A stretch of 62,929 bases of DNA, from NCBI GenBank assembly GCA_938015445.1, contig CALLPE010000017.1, forward strand, positions 1 to 62,929, written 5' to 3'. A program made the translations under genes and the position numbers. Of this stretch, positions 9,187-17,871 are shown in pieces (position 1 is the stretch's first letter; each line of letters begins with the position of its first letter). The stretch is from an uncultured Pirellulales bacterium. GTDB taxonomy: Bacteria; Planctomycetota; Planctomycetia; Pirellulales; Thermoguttaceae. The notes under the pieces were generated by a model. That model was not told where the DNA came from and searched no databases. It was given only the letters and a program-made list of their open reading frames with translations.

Positions 9187-10725
9187 ATGGAATCTGACCG
9201 CAACAGTCAACCGTGTTTGGGCAAAGTGTACTTTGTAGGCGCGGGGCCGGGCGATCCCGAGTTGCTCACGCTCCGCGCCGTACAGTGCCTGCGGTTGGCA
9301 GACTTGGTGCTGTACGACTACCTGGTCAACCCGGCTGTCTTGCGACACTGCACATCCACTGCCGAACTTATCGGCCTGGGCCATCAGCACACGCCGTTGG
9401 AAGATCGGCAACAACAAATAAACAGGCAAATGATTCAAGCCGCCCGAGAAGGCAAAAACGTGGTGCGGCTAAAAAGTGGCGATCCGTTCGTCTTCGGGCG
9501 CTGCGCCGAAGAGGTCGCAGCGATACGCAGCGCGGGCATTCCGTTGGAGGTAGTCCCCGGTGTGACCGCCGCTCTGGCAGCGGCCGGATATGCCGAAATT
9601 CCTATCACCCATGCCCGCTACGCTTCGGCGGTAGCACTGGTGACCGGACATCAGCGCAAGGCGGACCTAGGGCCGCCGCTGGATTACCGCCAGTTGGCAA
9701 GTTTTCCGGGCACGATTGTGTTCTACATGGGATTGGCCAGCGCGGCCCAGTGGAGCCAGGCACTCATCCAGCACGGCAGACCGCCCGGCACGCCGGTAGC
9801 CATCGTTCGCCGCAGCTCTTGGCCCGATCAGCAGGTGATCCGTTCGACCCTCGGCGAGCTTCCGGCAGCCATAGCGGACCATCAGATGCGTCCGCCGGCG
9901 GTGATCATCGTGGGCGACGTAGTCGATCTGGCCCCGAGTGTTTCCTGGTTCGCCGCCCGGCCGCTGATTGGCAAGCGGGTGTTGGTTACGCGCCCGGCAA
10001 TGCAGCCCGATCCGCTGTGCCAGCGTCTGGCCGCGCTTGGGGCCGAGGTGCTGGAACAGCCGGCAATCGAAATCGCCGATCCTCCCGATTGGCGGCCAGT
10101 TGATGACGCCCTGTCACGCCTGCACCAATTCGATTGGTTGGTGTTCTCCAGCGCCAACGGCGTGCGCTATCTACTGGGCCGGTTGATGGCCACTGGCGGC
10201 GACGTGCGGCGGCTGGGCACGCTGAAGTTGGCGGCGATCGGCCCTGGCACGGCCGCGGCACTGGCGGCCTTCTCGCTCCGCCCGGATGTAGTCCCCGAAG
10301 ACTATCGGGCCGAAGGACTATTGGACGCCCTGAGTCGCCAAGCGCAAGGGAAGCGCTTTCTCCTGGCCCGCGCCAGCCGCGGACGGCAACTGCTTGCCGA
10401 AGGGCTGACCGCAGCCGGCGCTACCGTGGAAGAATTGGTGGTTTACACCAGCCGCGATATAGAAGCGCCCGATTCGGCAATCTATACTGAGTTTGCCGCC
10501 GGTCGCATCGACTGGGTCACCGTCACCAGCTCGGCCATTGCCCGCTCGCTAGTACGATTGTTTGGCCAGGAACTCCATCGGGCGAAGTTGGCCAGTATCA
10601 GTCCCGTCACGTCGGCGACGCTCCGCGAGTTAGGCTTTCAGCCCACCGTGGAAGCCTCGCAATATACAATCGAGGGCGTCCTTAATGCCATTGTGGAACA
10701 CACGGCCACCGATAATGAAACCTAA
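9187..10725 (+). CDS. cobA-hemD: Uroporphyrinogen-III C-methyltransferase / uroporphyrinogen-III synthase fusion (CobA-HemD)
   Basis: A 512-residue bifunctional tetrapyrrole enzyme. Residues 1-250 are the SAM-dependent methyltransferase with GAGPGDPELLTLRA, RLKSGDPFVFGR and VVPGVTAALAAAGYAEIPIT. Residues about 260-512 are the HemD synthase (VLVTRPAMQPDPLCQRL, WLVFSSANGVRYLL, VTVTSSAIARSL). It closes hydroxymethylbilane to uroporphyrinogen III and methylates it to precorrin-2, the branch towards sirohaem and cobalamin. The ATG at 9187 follows a TTG at 9184; no ribosome binding site is visible. The stop overlaps the start of the next gene by 11 bases. The fusion is known in other bacteria. Confidence 0.95.
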   Translation: MESDRNSQPCLGKVYFVGAGPGDPELLTLRAVQCLRLADLVLYDYLVNPAVLRHCTSTAELIGLGHQHTPLEDRQQQINRQMIQAAREGKNVVRLKSGDPFVFGRCAEEVAAIRSAGIPLEVVPGVTAALAAAGYAEIPITHARYASAVALVTGHQRKADLGPPLDYRQLASFPGTIVFYMGLASAAQWSQALIQHGRPPGTPVAIVRRSSWPDQQVIRSTLGELPAAIADHQMRPPAVIIVGDVVDLAPSVSWFAARPLIGKRVLVTRPAMQPDPLCQRLAALGAEVLEQPAIEIADPPDWRPVDDALSRLHQFDWLVFSSANGVRYLLGRLMATGGDVRRLGTLKLAAIGPGTAAALAAFSLRPDVVPEDYRAEGLLDALSRQAQGKRFLLARASRGRQLLAEGLTAAGATVEELVVYTSRDIEAPDSAIYTEFAAGRIDWVTVTSSAIARSLVRLFGQELHRAKLASISPVTSATLRELGFQPTVEASQYTIEGVLNAIVEHTATDNET

Positions 10726-11971
10726 GCAGACTTCCCCCAACTTTATCCGTTGGAAGACAGCCCGGCCCCATTTTGTCGGCCATGAACGGTGGCTGCTGGC
10801 TGCGCTAGCGCCGCTGGCCCTGTGCGGCGCATTAGCCAGCGTTTTTAGTTCTGGTCAGTGGTTCTCGGCGCTGTTACTGCGGTCCGAGATAAGTGGCCCG
10901 GGCGGTGTTCAACACAGTTTCGCAACAGATGGCACAGGCTTTGTCCATTGTGAACCCGCAGCGTTGCACAACTACGCACTCCACCGACACATATGCATCG
11001 GCGAACCGTGGCTTACTTCCCACGATCCACAAACCGCCATGGAACCGCGAAAAGCCAGTAACTTGAAGGTAGTGCGGCTGCCCAACAATCCTATAATCCG
11101 TCCCGAAATGCTTCCGCCGGGCGACCGAGGAAACATCAACGGGCCTTCTTTGATCCGTGTGCCGGACTGGGTAAGCAACCCATTGGGACGGTACTATCTG
11201 TATTTCGCCCATCATAGTGGGGGCTACATCCGTCTGGCAGTGGCCGACAAACTGGAAGGCCCCTGGAAGATACATCCGCCCGGCGTTCTGCGCCTCCATG
11301 AGGCCCCAGGCTGCAAAGGTCATATTGCTTCGCCCGATGTAATCGTCGTTCCACAACTGAAGCAGATTCGCATGTACTTTCACTGCCCTGCGCAAGCGGG
11401 AAAACGCCAGATGACCTTTGTAGCCACATCCTCCGACGGCCTGAACTTCAAGGCTTCCGACAAACCGCTGTGTCCTTTCTATTTCCGCGCCTTCTTCTAT
11501 GATGGAATGTGGTATGGGATGTCAAAAGGGGGTTTATTGTGGCGCTCCAAGGACGGCCTCGGGGACTTCGAAGAAGGCATCAATCCCATGCCGGACGCAG
11601 CAGGGCGCGACAAACCCACCTACAATAAGCCCGGCGTGCGCCATGTGGCCCTGCACCGCACTGGCGACACCCTATGGGTGTACTATTCCAGTATCGGCGA
11701 TGCGCCGGAGCGCATCCTCCGATGCCCCATCCAGCTCAAAGGCGACTGGAAGACCTGGCGCGCCGGACCGGCTGAGGAAGTGCTGCGGCCCGAGTTCGAC
11801 TACGAGGGTGCGGACCTACCCATCAGACGCTCGGCCGCAGGCGCGGCCCACGGCCGCGAGCACGCCCTGCGCGATCCAGCCATCTTCGAGGACGACGGAC
11901 GCACATACTTGCTGTACAGTGTGGCCGGCGAATCGGGGATCGCTATCGCCGAGCTGCGAGAGGAGAAGTGA
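10715..11971 (+). CDS. Exported glycosidase-like five-bladed beta-propeller protein
   Basis: A 418-residue protein whose C-terminal 300 residues look like a GH43/GH32-type propeller: PNNPIIRPEML, GPSLIRVPDW, GRYYLYFAHHSGGYIRLAVA, MTFVATSSDGLNF, RDPAIFEDDGRTYLLYSVAG. That suggests polysaccharide binding or hydrolysis outside the cytoplasm, consistent with the N-terminal hydrophobic stretch WLLAALAPLALCGALASVF. Residues about 55-115 look unlike the rest of the family, and an internal ATG at 11039 could be the true start. The start at 10715 overlaps the cobA-hemD stop by 11 bases, suggesting translational coupling. The pairing makes no obvious metabolic sense. Substrate unknown. Confidence 0.75.
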   Translation: MKPKQTSPNFIRWKTARPHFVGHERWLLAALAPLALCGALASVFSSGQWFSALLLRSEISGPGGVQHSFATDGTGFVHCEPAALHNYALHRHICIGEPWLTSHDPQTAMEPRKASNLKVVRLPNNPIIRPEMLPPGDRGNINGPSLIRVPDWVSNPLGRYYLYFAHHSGGYIRLAVADKLEGPWKIHPPGVLRLHEAPGCKGHIASPDVIVVPQLKQIRMYFHCPAQAGKRQMTFVATSSDGLNFKASDKPLCPFYFRAFFYDGMWYGMSKGGLLWRSKDGLGDFEEGINPMPDAAGRDKPTYNKPGVRHVALHRTGDTLWVYYSSIGDAPERILRCPIQLKGDWKTWRAGPAEEVLRPEFDYEGADLPIRRSAAGAAHGREHALRDPAIFEDDGRTYLLYSVAGESGIAIAELREEK

Positions 11972-12053
11972 CCCAACGCGGAACCGCCTCCGAGCACCCA
12001 GCAGCTAACGGCTGTCGGATTGCTGTTTACCGGCCGGTTGCCCATCAAGACCC

Positions 12054-13592
12054 TCATTGCTTCCCTGGCAGACTGCCCACCTTGGATGCTTCCGGCGGCC
12101 GCCCCAGGGGAATGGTTCTGTCCTTGTTTACCAGTTGATAATCGTACACCTCGCCCGGCCTGATCGGTTCGTGAGCCGCCTCGGCCAGTTTGATCAGCTT
12201 TTCCAACACCTGTGGGTGCTCGGCGGCAAGGTTCCTTTTTTCCTCGACATCGACAGCCAGATCGTACAATTCCCAGGCAGCTTTATTTCCCGGCCTGATG
12301 GCCTTCCATTTCCCCTGACGTACAGCCACTTGCCCTCGCAACTCCCAGTACAAGTATTCGTGCTCTGCTTGCTTCCGGCCAGCCCTTTCGCCCAGCAGCT
12401 CTGGCACGAACGAAATGCCGTTGATACCGGCCGGCGGCTCGACGCCGGCCAATTCCGCCAGCGTGGGCAGAATATCGGGAAAGTACCCCAGATGGTCGCT
12501 CACACGGCCTGCCTCCATACGTCCCGGCCAGCGGGCAATAAAGGGAACCCGCAGGCCACCCTCGTATAGATTTCCTTTGCCGCCACGGAAGCGCTTGCCG
12601 GTCTTCGGATCGACGTTGGGAGCGAAGAAGCCTGCCGGATGCTTTTCGCTTGCGAAATAGGTGTGACCGCCATTATCGCCCGAGAACAGCACCAGGGTGT
12701 TCTCCGCCAGCCCCAGTTCATCAAGCGTCCGCAGCACCTGGCCCACTTGTCTATCGACCAGATTGACCATAGCCGCGTAAATCTTCGCATCCATCTCCAT
12801 TGTGGGGTCGATATCCCAGCGTTTGTTCTTGTAGAGTTGCCACGAAGGGTCGCTTTCCGGAATACCCCATTGCCCGTGCGGCGGTGTCCAGGGCAGATAT
12901 AGGAAAAATGGCCGGTCTTTGTTTTCTCGGAGGAACCTCAGCGACTCGTCGAAGATAACGTACTGGCTGAAGGTTTGTCCCTGCCGTGCGTTCCCGGTGT
13001 TTCCCCGTAGCGGAACCTCCTGGCTGTTGCGAATCAGATAAGTGGGGAAGAAGGTGTGAGCGTGGACCTGGTCGTAGTATCCGAGGAAAACGTCGAATCC
13101 ATGCTTTTCCGGTACGCCGCTGGTGCCTCGGCCGCCACATCCCCATTTGCCGAAGCCCCCGCACACGTAACCGGCCCGGCGGAGCAGCGAGGCGATAGTT
13201 TCCTCGTCGGCGCGGATCGGCTCCCAACCGCCGTTGGTGCGCAGTGAGCTACGGCCGGAATGTTTGCCGGTCATTAGGCACGCGCGGGTGGGAGCGCACA
13301 CCGATGAACCGGCGAGGAATTGGGTAAATCGCACTCCTTGCGCTGCCAAGCGGTCGATATTTGGAGTCCTCAGTTCCGGATGTCCCATAAAGGACAACTC
13401 GTAGTACCCCAGTTCGTCAATCAGGAAATACACGAAATTGGGCTTCGGCGGTTTGGGGTAATGCGACTCCGCCGCAACGGCCGTCTCTTGTGCTGAAACC
13501 GTTACCGCGATGTGCCCACACAATATCACTGTGTACACGGTTACGCAGCAGAGCATCCGCCACAAAGACACGCTACCAGCACAAAGGTACAT
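12054..13592 (-). CDS. Secreted sulfatase (arylsulfatase A-like)
   Basis: A 512-residue sulfatase. AAGGGA six bases before the ATG at 13592 supports the start. A signal peptide is followed by NFVYFLIDELGYYE (metal-binding Asp region), the sulfatase signature VCAPTRACLMTGKH with Cys99 to be matured to formylglycine, and LFSGDNGGHTYFA with the distal metal ligands Asp/Asn. It hydrolyses sulfate esters, probably on algal or other sulfated polysaccharides, in the periplasm or outside. A formylglycine-generating enzyme is required and none is in the window. The first metal motif reads IDELG rather than the usual DDxG. It lies 61 bases after aroA on the same strand. Confidence 0.95.
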   Translation of the reverse strand: MYLCAGSVSLWRMLCCVTVYTVILCGHIAVTVSAQETAVAAESHYPKPPKPNFVYFLIDELGYYELSFMGHPELRTPNIDRLAAQGVRFTQFLAGSSVCAPTRACLMTGKHSGRSSLRTNGGWEPIRADEETIASLLRRAGYVCGGFGKWGCGGRGTSGVPEKHGFDVFLGYYDQVHAHTFFPTYLIRNSQEVPLRGNTGNARQGQTFSQYVIFDESLRFLRENKDRPFFLYLPWTPPHGQWGIPESDPSWQLYKNKRWDIDPTMEMDAKIYAAMVNLVDRQVGQVLRTLDELGLAENTLVLFSGDNGGHTYFASEKHPAGFFAPNVDPKTGKRFRGGKGNLYEGGLRVPFIARWPGRMEAGRVSDHLGYFPDILPTLAELAGVEPPAGINGISFVPELLGERAGRKQAEHEYLYWELRGQVAVRQGKWKAIRPGNKAAWELYDLAVDVEEKRNLAAEHPQVLEKLIKLAEAAHEPIRPGEVYDYQLVNKDRTIPLGRPPEASKVGSLPGKQ

Positions 13593-13653
13593 AGGACATC
13601 CCTTGTTATCTAAAAACCATTTCTATTGAGGGGACTGGTATAGGAAGGCATTG

Positions 13654-14940
13654 CTATTGGGAGGATTGCGGGGAGAGTTTTTTCAAATCCTCGAAAAACG
13701 TGGGATATGTCTTTTGCGTACATTCGGGATTGAGGATTACCACGCCGGGCACGCGCAGGCCGACCAAGGCCATACTCATTGCCATACGATGATCATCGTA
13801 GGTGGCTATTTCCGCCCCGCGGAGCGTCGCCGGTACGATGTGCAAACCATCCTCGCGCTGTTGGCATTCGGCCCCCAACTTGCACAGCTCGGTGGCTAGT
13901 GCGGCCAGGCGGTCGGTTTCTTTGTAGCGGATGTGAGCTACGCCTGTGATGGTCGTGGGACCATCGGCGAAAAGGGCCACAGCGGCCAGCGTTTGCACCG
14001 TGTCGCTGATGGCGTTCATGTCCACTTCGATGCCGCGCAAACTGCCGCCGGTGACTGTAATGGCATTGGGTTGGTACTCGACCCGACAGCCCATGCGGGC
14101 CAGGCAGTCGCAAAACGCCACGTCGCCCTGAAGACTATTGCGCGACAATCCTTCCACCGTCACGCTGCCCCCCGTAATGGCCGCGGCAGCGAAAAAATAG
14201 CTGGCGGCCGAGGCATCCGGCTCGATCTGGTAGTGGCACGCCTGATAGGTGCGCGGCGCGGGCACGTGGAAGCGAGAGCAAGCGGTGGCCTCGACGGTTA
14301 CGCCGAAGCTCTCCATCACTGCCAGCGTCATCCGCACGTAAGGTTGCGAGACCAGTTGGTCGGTGACGACGATATCAACTGGCTGGCGCGCGTACGGGGA
14401 AGCCATCAACAGTCCGCTGAGGAACTGGCTCGATATGCTCCCTGACACATGCGCCTCTCCTCCCCGCAATCCGGCGGCATTGACTACCACTGGCGGACAT
14501 CCCGTGCCCAGCTCGCAATTGGCCTGTACTCCCAGTTGGGCAAGGGCATCGAGCAGGTCCTGCACGGGGCGCTGGCGCATACGGGGCGAACCGTCCAGGC
14601 GGAACCTTCCCTGCCCCAGCGCCACCATCGCCGTCAGAAAGCGCAGCGTCGTGCCGCTATTGGCCACGTAGAGGTTGGCCTCGGCGACAGGTATCTTCCC
14701 GCCGCAGCCGGAAACGCGAATGACGGCCGTATCCGGCTCGTGGGCCACGCGAACGCCCAGCAGCCGCAGCGATTCCATCATCACCCGGGTGTCCTCGCTA
14801 TCCAGAGCGCCGAAGAGCGTGGAATCCCCCTCGGCCAGAGCAGCGCACACCAACGCCCGATTGGTGATGCTTTTCGAGCCGGGCGGTCGGATGGAGCCGT
14901 TAATCGGGCCGCATGGCGTTATGGCGATTCGGTCGGTCAT
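13654..14940 (-). CDS. aroA: 3-phosphoshikimate 1-carboxyvinyltransferase (EPSP synthase)
   Basis: A 428-residue enzyme of full family length. It joins shikimate-3-phosphate and phosphoenolpyruvate to make EPSP in aromatic amino-acid synthesis. Visible motifs are the N-terminal PPGSKSITNRAL with the substrate-binding Lys, LYVANSGTTLRFLTAM, and near the end YDDHRMAMSMAL and CTQKTYPTFFEDL. It sits between the PQQ-propeller gene and the sulfatase gene on the same strand, with gaps of 89 and 61 bases. Co-transcription is possible, but the neighbours do not share its pathway. Confidence 0.97.
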   Translation of the reverse strand: MTDRIAITPCGPINGSIRPPGSKSITNRALVCAALAEGDSTLFGALDSEDTRVMMESLRLLGVRVAHEPDTAVIRVSGCGGKIPVAEANLYVANSGTTLRFLTAMVALGQGRFRLDGSPRMRQRPVQDLLDALAQLGVQANCELGTGCPPVVVNAAGLRGGEAHVSGSISSQFLSGLLMASPYARQPVDIVVTDQLVSQPYVRMTLAVMESFGVTVEATACSRFHVPAPRTYQACHYQIEPDASAASYFFAAAAITGGSVTVEGLSRNSLQGDVAFCDCLARMGCRVEYQPNAITVTGGSLRGIEVDMNAISDTVQTLAAVALFADGPTTITGVAHIRYKETDRLAALATELCKLGAECQQREDGLHIVPATLRGAEIATYDDHRMAMSMALVGLRVPGVVILNPECTQKTYPTFFEDLKKLSPQSSQ

Positions 14941-15029
14941 CGCTTGTCGAACAAGTTCTGTGCAGACATCCTGGCTGGGCCAAGGCAGCGCGGTGCTGGA
15001 AGCGACTGGCTCGGGTCAGCTCGCGCCGC

Positions 15030-16385
15030 TTACCGCGATCCCTCGGCAATCTTCCACAGCGTGTTGTGGGTGCGGAAGTACAGCGCACCGTCGGCCGCAG
15101 CCGGCGAGGCCAGCGCGCCGCTTTCCAATTGGCAAGCGGAAATCAGCTTTCCTTCATCGCCCAATTGTACTACCTGCACCAGGCCATCGTAGTTGACACA
15201 ATACAGCCGTCTTCCTGCCATCAGTGGAGTGGCCCAAAAAGGACCTTTTAGCCGCAGTTGCCACAAGGTGCGGCCGTCGGCGGCGTCGGCGCACATCAGG
15301 ATGTTTGGCGGTTTGATGACGTAGCAGCGATCTTGCGCGACTACCGGGCTGCAATTGTCCGAACGCAGACGCTCGTCGTACCAAAGTTTTTCTACCGTGC
15401 GCCTTTGCGGGTCGTATCGCAGTGCGTGCAAGCCGATCGCGGGCAGATAAATCCGCTGGCCCAGCACCACCGCCGAGGCGATGGTGTGGCAAAATGCCTC
15501 GTACTGCCAGACCTGCTTGCCGGTGGACGCTTGGTGGGCTGTCAGGTGCTGGCGGCTATGTAGCAGCACCAAGTCTTCGGCGGGGGTGGGGCCGGGCAGC
15601 GGTATCGGCGACGACCAGATGCTGCCGCGCGGGCGTGGGATGCGCCACCGATCCACCCCCGTGGCAGCGTCGATACCTACGGCAAAAGACTCGCCCAGAT
15701 TCTCCAACTGCACGACGACCGTTTCCGGACCGACCATCAACGGCGAGGAGCCCATGCCCACGTCGTTGCGCGTGTTGGGCGATTCGTATCCCAGTCCGCG
15801 ATACCACAGCAGGTTGCCGTCCAAGTCGAAGCACGCCATGTCGGAGGAAGAAAACAGGGCGACGACGCGCCGTCCGTCGCTAGCCGGCGTAGGAGCGGCC
15901 ACGCCGCCAAATGAATTGCACACGGTAGACCCGGTCGCCCAGAGCTGACGATGCCACAGCAACTTGCCGGTGGCGCAGTCGAAGCACAGCACATGCAAGC
16001 GGTCTTGCCGCGGCCCGCTGGCAGCGGTGACGATCACCCGGCCGGCGACGACTATCGGGCTAGACGGCCCTTTGCCTGGCAACGGTGCACGCCACGCCAC
16101 GTTTCGGCCGGTTTTAACGTCGAAATCCAGCGGCAAGTCATCGCCGGTATAGATACTCGTGCCGCCCGGACCGCGAAACTGCGGCCAATCGCTTGCCGAG
16201 GAAACCTCTAGTCCCGCAAGCAGCACAATCGCGCTGGCGAGCAAGACCGTTTTTGCGTGTTTCGATGGGACACTCGATGTGCAAGATGCACAACTCGCTG
16301 TGCCAGATGCCAAAGCGGGCATGTAGGATGCGACAGTCCGCACGCGAGACGCTAAACGCGGCATGTAAGATGCGACGGTCGGCAT
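15030..16385 (-). CDS. Exported PQQ-binding-like beta-propeller protein
   Basis: A propeller of the outer-membrane-assembly/PQQ-dehydrogenase-like family, very common in planctomycetes. Mature motifs include SDWPQFRGPGG, NVAWRAPLPGKGPSSPIV, LLWHRQLW, VWQYEAFCHTIASAVVL and YCVNYDGLVQVV, typical of Trp-docked blades. The signal peptide is TVLLASAIVLLAGLEVSSAS. The start is doubtful. The ATG at 16385 (451 residues), and those at 16364 and 16322, all fall inside a 21-bp tandem array that encodes heptads such as MPTVASY, MPRLASR and MPALASG directly before the signal peptide. It follows the jelly-roll gene by 57 bases, a common planctomycete pairing. Binding partner or enzymatic activity unknown. 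Confidence 0.88.
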   Translation of the reverse strand: MPTVASYMPRLASRVRTVASYMPALASGTASCASCTSSVPSKHAKTVLLASAIVLLAGLEVSSASDWPQFRGPGGTSIYTGDDLPLDFDVKTGRNVAWRAPLPGKGPSSPIVVAGRVIVTAASGPRQDRLHVLCFDCATGKLLWHRQLWATGSTVCNSFGGVAAPTPASDGRRVVALFSSSDMACFDLDGNLLWYRGLGYESPNTRNDVGMGSSPLMVGPETVVVQLENLGESFAVGIDAATGVDRWRIPRPRGSIWSSPIPLPGPTPAEDLVLLHSRQHLTAHQASTGKQVWQYEAFCHTIASAVVLGQRIYLPAIGLHALRYDPQRRTVEKLWYDERLRSDNCSPVVAQDRCYVIKPPNILMCADAADGRTLWQLRLKGPFWATPLMAGRRLYCVNYDGLVQVVQLGDEGKLISACQLESGALASPAAADGALYFRTHNTLWKIAEGSR

Positions 16386-16400
16386 GTTGAGGCGTGCTCC
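16260..16400. repeat. 21-bp tandem array in exact phase, overlapping the PQQ gene start
   Basis: A GATGC-like landmark recurs at 16264, 16285, 16306, 16327, 16348 and 16369, every interval exactly 21 bases, then at 16389. The best-conserved pair is GCATGTAGGATGCGACAG and GCATGTAAGATGCGACGG. In the PQQ gene frame each unit encodes seven residues, giving the heptads MPTVASY, MPRLASR, VRTVASY, MPALASG, TASCASC and TSSVPSK before the signal peptide. Confidence 0.85.
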
Positions 16401-16441
16401 GTCAAAGTTATCGGCTATCGGGGTGGCGGTGGCACGGCCGG

Positions 16442-17608
16442 TCAAGGTTGCTGACTGGCCAAGCCACCACCTGTGGCATCGCAGACGCGAAGCTGAAACC
16501 ACCAGTGTCTGGCCCAGGATTGCGTCTGCTCGTTCTGGCAGACTTTGACCAATATCTGGTTGCGGCCTTGCCGCAGTACGGCGGTGCTGATGTATTGATC
16601 CCATTCTGCCCCGCTGTGATACACTTCGCGGCGCTCAACAATCTGTCCGTTGAGCCATACTTTTACGGCATTGAACGAGCTGACGCGGAACTGCATCGGC
16701 TGCTCTTGGGCAGCATAGAACTCGGCGTAAGCGTAGGCCACGACCGCCTTCTGCTCTCCCAGGGCGGCATTGAAATCGACTTTGCCCAACTCGTCTTTGC
16801 TTTCGTAATCCATCCAGCGGACTTTACCGTTTTTGCCGTCGTAGGCGGCCGTCAGATCGAGCTGCTGTTCGGGCGGATACACGGCGTCGAAACCTTTGCC
16901 ACCGGTATTATCGAACGGGCCAATGAGCTTCCAGCGAACGATCAACCCCAGATGTTGCCGCACGTCCACTGGCCGGCCCAACTTGGTAAGCCGCTGGGCA
17001 AGCTCGGTGACTTGATCCAGATCGCGCGCGGCAGCGAATGCCTGTTGATAGCCGTCAAGGGCTTTCTCGGTCTGACCGGCCTGCGCCAGCGAGTCGGCCT
17101 GCAAGGCAGCTCGCGCTACGGCGTCGCGGCGCAATTCCAGGCTCGGATCGTCCAGCATGTGGGGCAGCAGGCGATCGGGGGCAGCCGGATCGGCCAGACA
17201 AAGCAACTCGTAGGCCAGCCGGCGGGCAGCAGGAGAGTGCTCTCGCTGGCAGACGAACTTCTCCAACTTGGCCGCCGGCAGTTTGCCGCCGGCGCGCAGA
17301 TGGCGCTCGGCGATCGCCTCTGCGGCAGCACGTAGCCAGTTGATGGCCAATGGCCCGGCTCCATCAAAACCCGCCAATACTGCGGGAAGCTGCCCGGCTT
17401 CGGCTTGAGCCAACTGTCGCCAGGCTTGGGCGGCTTCAGCATGTCCCTTGCCATGTGGCCCCACGCGGTGGATCACCTTGATCAGGGCAGCGATGTGCTG
17501 CTCGTCGGGCGGCTGCGCTGCGAGCACCGGCCCGATAGCAGTACTAAAAATCGTCACGCCCAATATGCCGTAAACCGCCAGGATAGGAGCGGGGTTAATA
17601 GTTTTCAT
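16442..17608 (-). CDS. Secreted protein with HEAT-like and jelly-roll regions
   Basis: A 388-residue exported protein I do not recognise by name. The N-terminus (PILAVYGILGVTIFSTAIGPVLAAQ) is a signal peptide. Residues about 30-200 are Ala/Leu-rich helices reminiscent of HEAT repeats (HMLDDPSLELRRDAVARAAL). Residues about 220-388 form a beta-rich module (WKLIGPFDNTGGKGFDAVYP, VKVWLNGQIVERREVYH, GRNQILVKVCQNEQTQSW) like the carbohydrate-binding jelly rolls of planctomycete exported enzymes. It is followed at 57 bases by the PQQ-propeller gene, so the two probably act together outside the cytoplasm. Confidence 0.8.
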   Translation of the reverse strand: MKTINPAPILAVYGILGVTIFSTAIGPVLAAQPPDEQHIAALIKVIHRVGPHGKGHAEAAQAWRQLAQAEAGQLPAVLAGFDGAGPLAINWLRAAAEAIAERHLRAGGKLPAAKLEKFVCQREHSPAARRLAYELLCLADPAAPDRLLPHMLDDPSLELRRDAVARAALQADSLAQAGQTEKALDGYQQAFAAARDLDQVTELAQRLTKLGRPVDVRQHLGLIVRWKLIGPFDNTGGKGFDAVYPPEQQLDLTAAYDGKNGKVRWMDYESKDELGKVDFNAALGEQKAVVAYAYAEFYAAQEQPMQFRVSSFNAVKVWLNGQIVERREVYHSGAEWDQYISTAVLRQGRNQILVKVCQNEQTQSWARHWWFQLRVCDATGGGLASQQP

Positions 17609-17871
17609 GGCAGTAACGATGGTCGTTCTCCGCGACGGGATGGTGCGTTTCGGCCCCAGTCGCCAAAGCGCTTACATATGGATTGCCGAAGCCATAACAT
17701 TGCGAAAGCGATTATAGCTGGTTGCCCGGCTGCCCGCCACGGCTGGGGAAACTTCCGGCGCGGCGTAAGCCATGCCTTAGAGCGCGGCGTCCGGGAGGTT
17801 GTCGGTAAGTGTGCGGCGCGTTACAGTGATAACCTTGCGTTTTGTGGCAGTTCCTCTGGTATGACACTGTT

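Noticed and set aside
16260..16400. CRISPR array
   Set aside because: Units touch each other without unique spacers and are degenerate, and no cas gene is present. The same applies to the other tandem arrays.
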